Origin: Woeseia oceani
Lineage (GTDB): Bacteria; Pseudomonadota; Gammaproteobacteria; Steroidobacterales; Woeseiaceae
Length of the DNA stretch: 64,000 nt
Assembly (NCBI RefSeq): GCF_001677435.1
Contig: NZ_CP016268.1
Coordinates: 1,353,001 to 1,417,000, forward strand
Direction: 5' to 3'
Positions within the stretch are counted from its first letter, which is position 1; every line of letters begins with the position of its first letter. A program made the position numbers and the translations under genes. The notes under the pieces were generated by a model, which saw only the letters and a list, made by a program, of their open reading frames with translations, searched no databases and had not been told where the DNA came from. Below are positions 48,954-57,960 of this stretch, piece after piece.

Positions 48954-50805
48954 CGTTGTCTTTCCTTGTCTGTGGTTTGCCACGCAACCGGCGGGACAGG
49001 TCGCCGTCCACTAACAGGCTGTGGGCCGCAAGTGGAGGGAGCACGGTTAGCTGTTCTGTGGATGCCTGATCTATGAACGCCTCAATGGCGCTGCGTTGGT
49101 CGCGTGAATAGGCCTGTCTGGCCGCTTCCGGCAGGTTGTCCCACTGCTTGCGCAATGCCTGACCGTCAACGTACCGTGAGTCTCCGCTACGCCGCATACT
49201 TGAGGTAATCGCGGAATCCAGGTGAAGGGTCAATAGATCAGTGAAGGCCGCTGAGCTTAGGCGCTTACGTGCCGTTGCTATGGCTCCCGCGTCATGGAAG
49301 ACAGCGGAAATGAATCGTTTAGGGCCAGTATCCTTTGATTCAAAACCAAGGCGCTTTGCACGGTCATTGCCTAAGACTCTGGCGGCTTGCTCGGCCACCT
49401 TTGAGGGCCGAACAATACGCCCCCGGCTGTTGTCAGCACTTATAGCTTGTCGTACCTGGTCCTGAGTCATCGCGAGGGCTTCGGGCGTGCCCGCGATGTT
49501 CAGCCGCTCTGCAAAAGAGCGGTCACCGTCTATTAGCTCGTTAATAGTGTCTGTTAACGAGACCTCTTCATCTGTGATCGCCCGTTCAAGGCGCATCCGC
49601 GAGTCGGGGTCAAAAAAGTCTGGGTCCCGTACAAACTGATTCAGGACGCGCTCGACATTTCGGCCTCCCTGATCGTCAGCGATTTCGCGAACCAAGCTTA
49701 AGGCTGATCCGCGAGGGACAGACGTTAGTGCGTCTATCGTCTTCGACAGGTCTTCGGCAATCTTGGTGCCGCGCATTCGACCTAGGCCCGCGCTACCTGC
49801 CAACAGACCCAGCACCATGCCAAGCGATACGGTGTCGAATCCTTCTTCGATTGTGGGCAAGACATAATTGTTGCCACCAGGAGCCAGGCTCTTGCCAACT
49901 TGGTGCGCGACGATTGCAGCGAGCGCTACTCGCCCAGGATTGCGGAATATGCCCTTGGTTGCGGCCAGTGTTGTGCTTCCGGTAATTTGCAGGGCAGAAG
50001 AATAGGCCGCGACCTCCAGCGGGTTGCCTTCATTGAGTGATGCGAGTACTGCACCCTCTATCCCGGTTTCTACCGCCCGTCCTGTGCCGCGCTGCAAAGA
50101 CTGAACCGACTTCGAGCTGAGCACTCGCTCAAACAGTCGCCGCGATCCTGCGTCCAGTGCGCTGAAGTTCGGCGGGGTGGGTGCACGACTCCGGGCCAAT
50201 GACTTAGCAAACGGCATGCGGCCAGTGGCAATAGTTGCGCCATCGCCAACAAAGGTTCCAAGCAAGTTTGCAATCGGGTGTTCGGTCGCACCGCTTTTCG
50301 CGCGGGTCTTCGCCTCTTTGAATCGCTGGCCAAGTGCTAACGGTTCGTCAGACAAGGCATTCCCGAGAAGTCCGCCGGGAATATTCATCAGAGCCTCTGT
50401 CCCAGCAACGATGTTGCTACCGGACGGAGTCGGTACTGCACGAAAAGCCGATGCAGGAAACAGCTCCTGCTCTTCCGCGCGGGCGGCAGCGAATCGTTCT
50501 CCAAAGTTTTGCGGCTGGTCGTTCACAAAGCGCGAAACAGTTTCCGGCAAGACTCGGAGACCCGCTGCGGTTGCGGCTAGCAAGTTCCCGGCCCCCGCCG
50601 GAATGTTCATTAGGTTATTCGTGAATTGCGTCGCCGCTGCTCGACCGCCAACCTCAAAGAACTCGTCTTTATCAATCCCGGCAGCAGGCGCTCCCTGAGA
50701 TGCCTTGAGCGCCCGAAGCGCCATCAACTCCTGGCGTTCATCACCCGAACTGAACGCTGCTTGTGCAGTCGAGAGCGCGCTTGTGTTGGAGGTATCAGTG
50801 GCCAA
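48946..50805 (-). CDS. Large virion/ejection-protein candidate (619 residues)
   Basis: 619 residues, Ala/Gly/Arg-rich, with alternating helical and glycine-rich segments (NNLMNIPAGAGNLLAATAAGL, LGMVLGLLAGSAGLGRM). No enzymatic motif seen. Composition, size and position beside two other Ala/Gly/Gln-rich proteins are like the internal ejection proteins of short-tailed phages. A role in DNA delivery is inference. Overlaps its neighbours by 11 and 8 bases. Confidence 0.6.
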   Translation of the reverse strand: MATDTSNTSALSTAQAAFSSGDERQELMALRALKASQGAPAAGIDKDEFFEVGGRAAATQFTNNLMNIPAGAGNLLAATAAGLRVLPETVSRFVNDQPQNFGERFAAARAEEQELFPASAFRAVPTPSGSNIVAGTEALMNIPGGLLGNALSDEPLALGQRFKEAKTRAKSGATEHPIANLLGTFVGDGATIATGRMPFAKSLARSRAPTPPNFSALDAGSRRLFERVLSSKSVQSLQRGTGRAVETGIEGAVLASLNEGNPLEVAAYSSALQITGSTTLAATKGIFRNPGRVALAAIVAHQVGKSLAPGGNNYVLPTIEEGFDTVSLGMVLGLLAGSAGLGRMRGTKIAEDLSKTIDALTSVPRGSALSLVREIADDQGGRNVERVLNQFVRDPDFFDPDSRMRLERAITDEEVSLTDTINELIDGDRSFAERLNIAGTPEALAMTQDQVRQAISADNSRGRIVRPSKVAEQAARVLGNDRAKRLGFESKDTGPKRFISAVFHDAGAIATARKRLSSAAFTDLLTLHLDSAITSSMRRSGDSRYVDGQALRKQWDNLPEAARQAYSRDQRSAIEAFIDQASTEQLTVLPPLAAHSLLVDGDLSRRLRGKPQTRKDNDE

Positions 50806-51853
50806 TGCCGAACTCCTTGCGAAGCTGCTGCAGCTCTGCGCGTTCTGCCTCTGTCAGTGGTTGCCCGTGTGCTTGACCCGCAGGGGTGGCAGCAAGTTCT
50901 GGCAGCGTTCCCGGTATTAGGTACTGCGGCACGACATCGCTAACGGGCAGTCCATTTCTTTGCGCGAATCCGCGAGCATCTTCAATCAGCTTATTCTGCC
51001 GGGTCGATGCATCCCGAAGTTGCGCCAGCGCTTGCGAGCGGAACTCAAGACGCTGATTCGGTGTCAGGCTTTCACCGTTTAGCAGGCGGTTGTAAATGCC
51101 GCGAATCTGCTCGGGTATGCCGCGAGCATTCCGCACGGTCGCCTGCTCGCCCTCACGAACTGTGGAGCCAGGGTCGAGTAACTTCATAAACCCAAATGTG
51201 CCCGCGAGGTCGCCAGGGGCGGTTCCTGCACTAAAGCCAGTTTCTACGCGGTCAAAACCGGCGCGCGCTTCTACAAAGTCAGCAGAATTCTTAATGACAT
51301 CGTTTCGCGTGTTTCGTAAGTCATCAAAATCAACTGCGGTGCCCGCATTCCGCTGGATCTCAGCACGTAGGGCTGTTGCTGCTTCCGCATTGCCTTGTTG
51401 CTCTGCCGTTTCGAGATCGCTGAAGAGCTTTCCTATATTCGTAGTGAACTTGGCGTTTGGCGCGGCGAACATTGCGCCCAAAAGGCCTTGAGTCAGGTTC
51501 TGGTTGAATCCAGCCGGATCTGCCTCTGCAAGAAGGCCCATGAGTTTCTGCCTGCCGTCAGGCGTTTGTAGGGCGGGCGTACCTGCGCCGCCAGACAAAG
51601 CGGGCCGACCGTTACCTGATTGTGTCTGTGGGCCTGCTTCGCCCAATAGCCCTCGAATCTGCTGTTGTAGCTTTGCCTGTCTTTGCCTCTGACGTAATTC
51701 GTCACGTACTGCGTTGTTTCGCAGCGAGGCCATTTCGCGTTCAGACGCGAACTGTGAGGCGGCAGGAAAACTTTGGCCTGCAAGAAGACCGATGCCCGTA
51801 TTGAATACGGGGTTTCCCAGCAGGTCTTGTAGTCGATTGGAGAAGTTAGCCAT
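50795..51853 (-). CDS. Virion-associated protein candidate (352 residues)
   Basis: 352 residues. Gln/Ala-rich helical N-terminus, then a segment GFMKLLDPGSTVREGEQATV that I associate with structural or injection proteins of podovirus-like phages and prophages, followed by NRLLNGESLTPNQRLEF. No catalytic motif. Shares one base with the upstream 368-residue gene and 11 with the downstream one, so translation is coupled. Confidence 0.62.
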   Translation of the reverse strand: MANFSNRLQDLLGNPVFNTGIGLLAGQSFPAASQFASEREMASLRNNAVRDELRQRQRQAKLQQQIRGLLGEAGPQTQSGNGRPALSGGAGTPALQTPDGRQKLMGLLAEADPAGFNQNLTQGLLGAMFAAPNAKFTTNIGKLFSDLETAEQQGNAEAATALRAEIQRNAGTAVDFDDLRNTRNDVIKNSADFVEARAGFDRVETGFSAGTAPGDLAGTFGFMKLLDPGSTVREGEQATVRNARGIPEQIRGIYNRLLNGESLTPNQRLEFRSQALAQLRDASTRQNKLIEDARGFAQRNGLPVSDVVPQYLIPGTLPELAATPAGQAHGQPLTEAERAELQQLRKEFGIGH

Positions 51854-52959
51854 TAGCCCAAGAGCCCCCTGCGTTTTGGAAGAGACGCCATATCAATTCC
51901 TGTCAGCTTTTCGCCGCCCATTAAGGGGAACAGGCCACCGCTGCCAAATATAGAAAGGCCCGTCATGGCACCGCCGAGAATCTGAGCAAATGGGTCGGCT
52001 TCAGTTGTCTGAGTAGTTGTTGAGCCCAAGAGTGAAGAAATGGGAAGGCCATTCAACGCAGCCATGAGTAACTGCAACTGGGCGTTCATCGGCCCCTCAA
52101 TTTCCCGCTGTTCCTGCCCCTGCTGGCGATCACCCACTTGCTGCAGGAGGTTGGAATCCAACAATCCGATATCCGGCAGCTGGCCCGCTGCCATTAATTG
52201 TCGGCTGCGCTCGGTATCAGCCAGACCGCTCAACATGCCCGCCGCGTTTAAACGTTGGGCGTTTTCACCTTGTGCAATACCGCCTGCGGTGTTGATGGCG
52301 TTCAAACGGCTGGAACGATCACCCAGTCCGAAGTTGGCCAGAGAACTCGCAGCGCCCAATTGGTTGGCGCGTTCGTTCGCGTACTGACTCGCGAATGCGT
52401 CAATAGCAGACTTGCCAATAGCGGTTTTCGCCAAGCCACCGGAAGCACCGCCAGCACCAGCAGAGCCGAACGTGGACAGAATGTGAGGCTGTGCGGCACG
52501 AACCGCCGCATCCACTGCCGCGTTGAATCCGTCACCGCCAAAGAGGAAATCACCGTTGGCCGTGTTCTGAAGCGCGTCAGTCCCTGGAAGCACACCACCT
52601 TCGCTCAACTGTGCAAGCTGTGCCTGCATTTCTGGTGAGAGAAAGTTCTGGTTACCGTTTAGCGTTGACATGGCGGATGCTGGAACAAAGCTGTCTAACC
52701 CAACGCCGTTGGCCGTGTCCAAGAACGTTTGTTGGGCAGTAGGAATATAACCACCACCGCCGTTTGCAATCTCAGTTGCCCGCCGAAACGATTCAATCTG
52801 CGCAGGCGTAAAGTTTGCTACCGTGTCGCTATTCGCGAGGTTCTGTACGCTACGTAGCGCAGACGTTGCCGAGCTGGCCCCTTGGTTCATGAATGGCCGC
52901 AGAAACTCCGGAATATCAACAGTTGTTGTTGATGTCTGACTACCTTTACCGCCTGACAC
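51853..52959 (-). CDS. Virion-associated protein candidate (368 residues)
   Basis: 368 residues, GTG start after CTGGAGAG. Gly/Ser/Thr start, EFLRPFMNQGASSATSAL, NFTPAQIESFRRATEIANGGGGYIPTAQQ, then Ala/Gln/Leu-rich repeats and a Gly-rich end. Proteins with this pattern occur in the tail/ejection module of podovirus-like phages and prophages. First gene of the coupled virion-like run. Confidence 0.62.
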   Translation of the reverse strand: MSGGKGSQTSTTTVDIPEFLRPFMNQGASSATSALRSVQNLANSDTVANFTPAQIESFRRATEIANGGGGYIPTAQQTFLDTANGVGLDSFVPASAMSTLNGNQNFLSPEMQAQLAQLSEGGVLPGTDALQNTANGDFLFGGDGFNAAVDAAVRAAQPHILSTFGSAGAGGASGGLAKTAIGKSAIDAFASQYANERANQLGAASSLANFGLGDRSSRLNAINTAGGIAQGENAQRLNAAGMLSGLADTERSRQLMAAGQLPDIGLLDSNLLQQVGDRQQGQEQREIEGPMNAQLQLLMAALNGLPISSLLGSTTTQTTEADPFAQILGGAMTGLSIFGSGGLFPLMGGEKLTGIDMASLPKRRGLLG

Positions 52960-52977
52960 TATTTCTCTCCAGGTACA

Positions 52978-53196
52978 TTAGTGCACTGTCTCCCCACGCT
53001 TTGGGCCGCTCTCAAGCAGTCCCATAAAAAAAGTATGTTCAGATTGCTGCGTGTTGCAGGCCGGCCCGCATGCGAAGGCCGCAAGGGCCGGTTGTTGAGT
53101 GGGCTTCCCGAAATGCGCGAGGCTCGATGGCTTACCCGGCAATTGCTCCGCAATGCCAAGCAGGTTCAAGCAGGAATCTGAAAGTGGTTTCTTCAT
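52978..53196 (-). CDS. Possible 72-residue protein
   Basis: ATG at 53196 opens 72 codons ending 18 bases before the 368-residue gene. The product has the peptide-like features CGPACNTQQSEHTFFMGLL and ends in KRGETVH. The surrounding DNA also contains GC-rich inverted repeats (GGCCGGCCCGCATGCG and nearby), so it could instead be a structured regulatory leader. RBS is weak. The pattern vaguely recalls short Ash/Icd-like prophage proteins, but I cannot confirm. Confidence 0.35.
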   Translation of the reverse strand: MKKPLSDSCLNLLGIAEQLPGKPSSLAHFGKPTQQPALAAFACGPACNTQQSEHTFFMGLLESGPKRGETVH

Positions 53197-53251
53197 ACTT
53201 TTATTGGACCATGGGTTTTTGAGATTTGATGTCACAAGGGGACACTCAGCG

Positions 53252-53641
53252 CTACCATGCAAGCCGGTCGAGTACGGCGGATATTGCGTCCAGAAGCTCG
53301 AGATCGCTTTCTGCAGTCTCTTGCGGGATAACCCCAAGTCGAACCAAGGATGCAAGTGTGTTGTCGTTGGCGTAGAGAGTGCCGCGAATTGCCCGTAGCC
53401 CAGCGTTCTGCATCGCTCTTGATCTGCGTTTTCGTAGAGTATTGGGGCGGCCTTGCTGTGCGCTCGAACGCGCCCGGCCACTGCCAACTACAGTCAGCCT
53501 CGGCGCGCGTCGAATTTCAGCGGCAATGGATTCAAGCAAGGCCGCTTCATCGGCACGAGACAGCCCACTTTGACGCACAAGATTGAGCACTCGGTCGCGC
53601 ATATGGCGACTTGGCTGCTTGTTGCGTGAGTCTGCAGACAC
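53252..53641 (-). CDS. Hypothetical protein of the element
   Basis: 129 residues. Basic middle (GSGRARSSAQQGRPNTLRKRRSRA) between two helical halves; N-terminus RDRVLNLVRQSGLSRADEAALLESI looks like a small helical DNA-binding bundle. No family recognised. It follows the RepA-like ATPase by 21 bases and is probably the last gene of the replication operon. Confidence 0.6.
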   Translation of the reverse strand: MSADSRNKQPSRHMRDRVLNLVRQSGLSRADEAALLESIAAEIRRAPRLTVVGSGRARSSAQQGRPNTLRKRRSRAMQNAGLRAIRGTLYANDNTLASLVRLGVIPQETAESDLELLDAISAVLDRLAW

Positions 53642-53662
53642 GGCTATAGCTTCGCTGAGTCT

Positions 53663-54910
53663 CTAAAGGGCCGCGGGGTTTCGACCCGTGTCGCAGCACC
53701 AATCGCAACCCTCCCCACTGCACTTGGGGCACCCGAACTCCGCCAAGGTCGCCAAGGTCGCCAGACTGTCAGACTGGCGGTCTTGGCGATCTACTGGGTT
53801 AAGTTCTTGATTCTTCGTTGTCGGCCCCTGTTGGTTGGCGACCTTCAACGTAGGTAGGCACCACTCCCAGCCACCGTCTAGGCGGGTCCGAGTACTGCGA
53901 ATATTCAGACTAGCCTTTGCGCGCTCTAGAGTTCGTTTGGATATACCTGCTTGTGATGCCTCGCCGTAAATAGCCTTCGCACTAGTCACACCTGCGCCTA
54001 TGACCGAAACGAGAAATTCTTTTGCTTCCGTCATCGCATCGCGGGAGCCTGTTGGGTCGCAGTCATCTTCGGATGCCAATAGCTCTCTCGCTGTGCCCTC
54101 TAGTGGACTACCCCAGGCAACTGAGACTGTTTCTATGCCCTTGGCAACGGCCTGTACAAGGTCGTAATGAAAACCGCCCTCATCGGGACCCAGGTTGCTC
54201 TTGATTCTGGCTACTACTCGCTTTTCTCCGTCACCGTCTTGAACCTTTGCGGCACCAAGGACAACGCGGGCGAGGGCACCAAAAGCGACAGATCCCAGAA
54301 GCCTCTCCAACGGGTCCCGCCCGTTTGTTCCTTTCGCTAAGTGAGTAATGCCAAGTACCGTTGCCCTGGTGCTTGTGGCGAAGTCAGCAAGAGGTTGTAG
54401 CGCCTGCCTCGTCTCCAAGTTCTTGTGCGAATCAACTTGCCCCATTGCGGACACAATCGGATCAACAATAATCAATGCCACGTTGCCTATGCGGTCAGCC
54501 TCCTTTGTAAGTAACAACAGGTCTTGGGCTGCATTGAACGCGCGATGCTCACCGTTTTCTGTAATGCCTTGTAGGAAGTGGACGCGATTGAGATCCGCGC
54601 CCATCGCTGCGAGTCGCGGTACCAGCGTATCGCCCGCGTCGTCTTCGTAGGAGCACACCAGAACATTCCCTAGAGGAGCCTTACTTCCATCCGGCCAATG
54701 TCCGTTTGTTGTAATTGCCGCAGCGAACGACAGGGCGAGAGTTGTCTTTCCGGTACCTGGGGCACCGGCCAAGATGTGGAGCTTCCCTGCGGCAAGCCAC
54801 CCATGCCAGCGCCAGTCGATAGGCGACGGATTGATATCAGCTCCGCAAACGATGTTGGCTCTACGAGGCATACTTACAGCTCCTAGAGCGCGCGCCAGTT
54901 GTTTGCTCAT
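53663..54910 (-). CDS. RepA-like hexameric AAA ATPase (RecA fold)
   Basis: 415 residues from the ATG at 54910 that forms an ATGA overlap with the upstream stop. RecA-type ATPase: Walker A GAPGTGKTT (about 48-56), Walker B VALIIVDPIVS, and ITHLAKGTNGRDPLERLLGSVAFGALARVVL, the hallmark of the AAA_25/RepA group of plasmid and prophage replicative helicases. A C-terminal helix-turn-helix-like region and a Cys-rich tail (CPKCSGEGCDWCCDTG, zinc-finger-like) follow. With the CHC2 protein it likely drives element replication. Confidence 0.85.
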   Translation of the reverse strand: MSKQLARALGAVSMPRRANIVCGADINPSPIDWRWHGWLAAGKLHILAGAPGTGKTTLALSFAAAITTNGHWPDGSKAPLGNVLVCSYEDDAGDTLVPRLAAMGADLNRVHFLQGITENGEHRAFNAAQDLLLLTKEADRIGNVALIIVDPIVSAMGQVDSHKNLETRQALQPLADFATSTRATVLGITHLAKGTNGRDPLERLLGSVAFGALARVVLGAAKVQDGDGEKRVVARIKSNLGPDEGGFHYDLVQAVAKGIETVSVAWGSPLEGTARELLASEDDCDPTGSRDAMTEAKEFLVSVIGAGVTSAKAIYGEASQAGISKRTLERAKASLNIRSTRTRLDGGWEWCLPTLKVANQQGPTTKNQELNPVDRQDRQSDSLATLATLAEFGCPKCSGEGCDWCCDTGRNPAAL

Positions 54911-55311
54911 CGGTAGCACCTCGCATCACTGATTCGCGAAACAGCAATGGCTAATCGCTCCCACGTTTCCGTGTCTATTTCGCAGTGGGAATGAACGTCT
55001 GCCGCGATAGCTGCGCATACATGAGCTTCGTGCGAAATCGCATCGAGTGCATCTGCTGCGGGGATACGTGTTCGCATTGGCTTAGTGCGGTGTTCGCATT
55101 TGTCAGCGAACAAGTCCGCCAGTTCCAAGCCAAGCGCATGAACTACGTCGAGTGCATCGCACCCAGCGAAGCAGTGAAGTAACACTCTGTCACCGGTATC
55201 GCGAACGGAGAGACTTGGTGTCCGGTCGTCATGTGCAGGGCACCTTGCGAGGTAACGGCCTTTTCCGGTTTCCCGCACGCCATCGAGGCGCTCTATCAGG
55301 GCGGCGCTCAT
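54907..55311 (-). CDS. CHC2 zinc-finger (primase-type) protein, short
   Basis: 134 residues. N-terminal CHC2 zinc finger of DnaG-type primases: RCPAHDDRTPSLSVRD then VLLHCFAGCDALDVVHALGL. There is no TOPRIM catalytic domain, so by itself it is a DNA-binding module and not a full primase; it may pair with the ATPase whose start it overlaps by 4 bases. Also overlaps the upstream small gene by 4. Confidence 0.8.
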   Translation of the reverse strand: MSAALIERLDGVRETGKGRYLARCPAHDDRTPSLSVRDTGDRVLLHCFAGCDALDVVHALGLELADLFADKCEHRTKPMRTRIPAADALDAISHEAHVCAAIAADVHSHCEIDTETWERLAIAVSRISDARCYR

Positions 55312-55475
55312 GATGCATTCTCACGAATGGCGGACTTTATGAACTGCAGGTGTAGCCAGATTTGATGGCCATTACGACACTGTTTGCAGTGCTCATGGAC
55401 CTTGGGTTCATTGGTGATAGGGTAGCCGCAACCCTTGCAGCTTCGCTTTTCTAGTCGGGCAATCTTCTGTATCAT
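55308..55475 (-). CDS. Small zinc-ribbon-like protein
   Basis: 55 residues from the ATG at 55475, with AGGA just upstream. Two cysteine pairs (CKGC and, after 15 residues, HCKQC) suggest a zinc finger. The stop overlaps the CHC2 gene by 4 bases, which supports that it is real. No family name. Confidence 0.6.
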   Translation of the reverse strand: MIQKIARLEKRSCKGCGYPITNEPKVHEHCKQCRNGHQIWLHLQFIKSAIRENAS

Positions 55476-55564
55476 CAATCCTGCTCCAATATATGTGCGC
55501 ATCCGATGCCAGTCGGTGCGCACTTTTTTTTGGAAAGTACGCGGCGCACAGTTGATGAGGTTTC

Positions 55565-55756
55565 TTATGCGGCCTTTTCTCGGGCGTCATCGCGCTCTTC
55601 GATGGCGTCGAGTCGCCATCGAGTGCACCCCGGTGAAAGCTTGAAAGGCTGTGGCAGGTTGCCGCTATTGACCCACCGCCAAATAGTGCAGCGGGAGACG
55701 TTGTACCGCTCAGCAAGCTGTATATCGCTTACGTACCGCGTGGATTGCGTACTCAC
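55565..55756 (-). CDS. AlpA-like excisionase/transcription activator
   Basis: 63 residues, GTG start with AGAGGTGA upstream. Typical AlpA/MerR-like helix-turn-helix: YVSDIQLAERYNVSRCTIWRWVNSGNLPQPFKLSPGCTRWRLDAIEE. AlpA-family proteins control integrase expression or act as recombination directionality factors on P4-like elements and prophages. A 31-bp palindrome and a 7-bp inverted repeat lie just upstream. Confidence 0.88.
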   Translation of the reverse strand: MSTQSTRYVSDIQLAERYNVSRCTIWRWVNSGNLPQPFKLSPGCTRWRLDAIEERDDAREKAA

Positions 55757-55825
55757 TTTGATTCACCTCTTTGCGATTAACATCAGTGAGGTGAGCGTTA
55801 CCGATTTGGAGTGTGGCGGCACTCG

Positions 55826-55856
55826 AATACGGAGCGAACTCAGTTCGTTCCGTATT
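55826..55856. promoter_or_regulatory. 31-bp near-perfect palindrome upstream of the AlpA-like gene
   Basis: AATACGGAGCGAACT (55826-55840), one central C, then AGTTCGTTCCGTATT (55842-55856): 14 of 15 positions are complementary. It is 70-100 bases before the AlpA-like start and 28 bases after the stop of the upstream gene. There is no T-run, so an operator or RNA structure is likelier than a terminator. A weaker TCACCTC/GAGGTGA inverted repeat at 55763-55794 lies between it and the start codon. Confidence 0.6.
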
Positions 55857-55884
55857 TAGCGTAGAAAAGACGCCGTGATTTGCG

Positions 55885-56478
55885 CTAATTCAGTTCTTCC
55901 GCGCGCTTGACAATAGCCTTCTTGGTGAGGTCAGTGACACGAGGTAGCGTGAGGCCCGCTTCTTTGGCTATGTCGCTCAACCTAAAGTGAGTTCGAAATG
56001 TGTAATTCTTGTGCAGCCTTAGATAGGCATGGGCTGCATTGTCTAGGTCTCTTTGCCTGTATTGTTTTCGCGCTTTCCCAGACTGTTGGCCGCCGCGTTG
56101 TCTGGTTGCGGCTTGATCTTGGCGCAAGTTTCGCGCTTCCTGAGCTTCACCAATGTCTTCAAGAGTCATCTCGTGCCCTAAAGAACTGATTAATGCACTC
56201 ATTAGTGCGGATGCTCTGTCGAGATTTGTACGAACTAGTGCGCGCCGGCAAAGTCCCCATATTCTCCGCGCCCGTTCCATGTGCTTAGTACCAAGCTCCT
56301 CTTCTTCATTCAGTCCGCTAGAAGCTTCAAGCATGGCTTGAATCTCTTGAAGGCTCCACGGCTCAACAATAGGAATGCCCCCCCTTATGCATGCTTCCCA
56401 CTTGTCGAGAATTGCATTGCGACGACCGCCGGGTGCGAATACGTGTTGGTTGTCGCGAGAAAACTTGCGCCCAGTCAC
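55885..56478 (-). CDS. Hypothetical protein co-transcribed with integrase
   Basis: 197 residues, start overlapping the integrase stop by 4 bases. Basic N-terminus, helical middle, Arg/Gln-rich linker (RQRGGQQSGKARKQYRQRD), and a C-terminal LSDIAKEAGLTLPRVTDLTKK segment resembling a helix-turn-helix. No family recognised. Tight linkage suggests a role in integration, excision or its control. Confidence 0.65.
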   Translation of the reverse strand: MTGRKFSRDNQHVFAPGGRRNAILDKWEACIRGGIPIVEPWSLQEIQAMLEASSGLNEEEELGTKHMERARRIWGLCRRALVRTNLDRASALMSALISSLGHEMTLEDIGEAQEARNLRQDQAATRQRGGQQSGKARKQYRQRDLDNAAHAYLRLHKNYTFRTHFRLSDIAKEAGLTLPRVTDLTKKAIVKRAEELN

Positions 56479-57707
56479 TCTACACCTCGGATTCGTAATA
56501 ACGACGGCTCAGTCACGAGTGAGCCGCAGAAGTCCGCCCATTCCTGCATTAACTTCTTTCTCTTCGGCATGAGTTCGTCCCGAGCATAAGCCGCCCGCGT
56601 TGCATCGGTGCTTACGTGCGCCAACGCAAGCTCACTCACCTCATCAGCAAAGTTTGTCGCTGAGCGGCACCAGTCTTTGAAGGTAGAGCGGAAACCATGC
56701 GGGACAGCGTCAACTTTCATGCGCCGTGTCACTGCAGACAAGGACATATCCGACATAGGACCTCCGCGCGCTGCAGCGAATACGTAGTTGGAACCTTCAA
56801 ATCGGGGAAGCGCCTTCAGTAGATTTAGGGCAGGACGGGACAGGGGGACTTTGTGAGTCTTTCCAGACTTCATGCGCTCGCCAGGTATCTCCCAGACTTT
56901 TTCATCAAAGCTGAACTCGTCCCAGGTGGCCAATCGAACTTCACCGGACCGCGCTGCCGTGAGAATTGCGAACTCCAATGCGCGGGCCGCAGTGCCGCTG
57001 CGCTTGCGGAGTTCAGTCATAAAGGCAGCAAGCTCTTGCCACGGTAAAGCAGGGTAGTGCCGTACCTTCTGAATCTTCGATGGCTTGGGCAATACGTGTT
57101 CTAAGTTACCTTTCCATCGGGCGGGATTCTCGCCGCTCCGGTGCTTGGAAACAGTAGCCCAGGACAGTACTGCCTCTATACGGCCACGCAGACGGCTCGC
57201 GGTCTCAGTCTTTGCTTCCCAAATTGGTTCCAGTACGGAAATAACGTGCGCCAAGTCGATCTGATCGACAGGCAGTGAGCCTATGCGAGGGATCGCGTAT
57301 GTTTCTAGGGTCGTCTTCCATTGCTTTGCGTGTTTCGGGTTTCGGAACTCTTGCGTCTTTGTCCGCAGGAATGCGGTGACTGCTTGTCGGAACGTAAGTC
57401 GCTTGGCATCTGCGGCGCGCAGGGCGTCGCTGGCCGCTTGTTTTGCCTCGATGGGGTCAATGCCTTGGCGAATCTGCTCGCGGGCTGTGCGCGCTCTGGT
57501 TCGGGCTTGTTCGAGAGTCACAGTAGGGTAGCCGCCCAGCCCAATCTCTCGGCGGCGACCGCCAGCTACCACTCGCAGTGACCAGCTTCGGGCACCTGAT
57601 TCCTTGACGCTCAGGTACAGTCCAGAGACGCCGCCGACAGCGTGCATGCCAGGCCGCGCCAGACGCTTAACCTGCAGTGCGGAAAGTTCTTTGGCCAGCT
57701 TTGGCAA
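56475..57707 (-). CDS. int: Tyrosine-recombinase integrase (P4 type)
   Basis: 410 residues. N-terminal Arm-binding domain of the DUF4102 type (LSALQVKRLARPGMHAVGG, GLGGYPTVTLEQARTRA), a core-binding domain, and the catalytic domain with Arg in LTAARSGEVRLATW, HGFRSTFKDW (HxxR), a second His in LALAHVS and the nucleophile Tyr in RAAYARDE. It lies 160 bases inside the right repeat and reads inward, the usual layout for tRNA-targeting P4-like integrases. Confidence 0.95.
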   Translation of the reverse strand: MPKLAKELSALQVKRLARPGMHAVGGVSGLYLSVKESGARSWSLRVVAGGRRREIGLGGYPTVTLEQARTRARTAREQIRQGIDPIEAKQAASDALRAADAKRLTFRQAVTAFLRTKTQEFRNPKHAKQWKTTLETYAIPRIGSLPVDQIDLAHVISVLEPIWEAKTETASRLRGRIEAVLSWATVSKHRSGENPARWKGNLEHVLPKPSKIQKVRHYPALPWQELAAFMTELRKRSGTAARALEFAILTAARSGEVRLATWDEFSFDEKVWEIPGERMKSGKTHKVPLSRPALNLLKALPRFEGSNYVFAAARGGPMSDMSLSAVTRRMKVDAVPHGFRSTFKDWCRSATNFADEVSELALAHVSTDATRAAYARDELMPKRKKLMQEWADFCGSLVTEPSLLRIRGVE

Positions 57708-57867
57708 AGTTGGAATCTAACTCTTGACCTACCGTTAGACCCACCATAACATGTGCAATTGGAAGCGACAATACGCGACGGCATGCGGCAAGGGTGAGCA
57801 GTAAGTTATTGAAAGTATAGTGGTAAATCGGAAGCGGTGAGACCGACTGCGACACGGAATAGGCAGA

Positions 57868-57881
57868 CACCCTCTCCGCCA
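57868..57881 (+). repeat. Right attachment site (attR)
   Basis: Exact 14-base copy (CACCCTCTCCGCCA) of the tRNA-Ser 3' end at 42283-42296. It lies 160 bases upstream of the integrase start and 79 bases before the end of the SDR gene. It marks the right border of the element. Confidence 0.85.
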
Positions 57882-57960
57882 TTTTCCGGAAAGTGGAAAT
57901 CTCACTTACAAGAGTGGTCTATTAGCCTCAATAGAAAAAAACGGGTTCCTGGTGTCGTTC

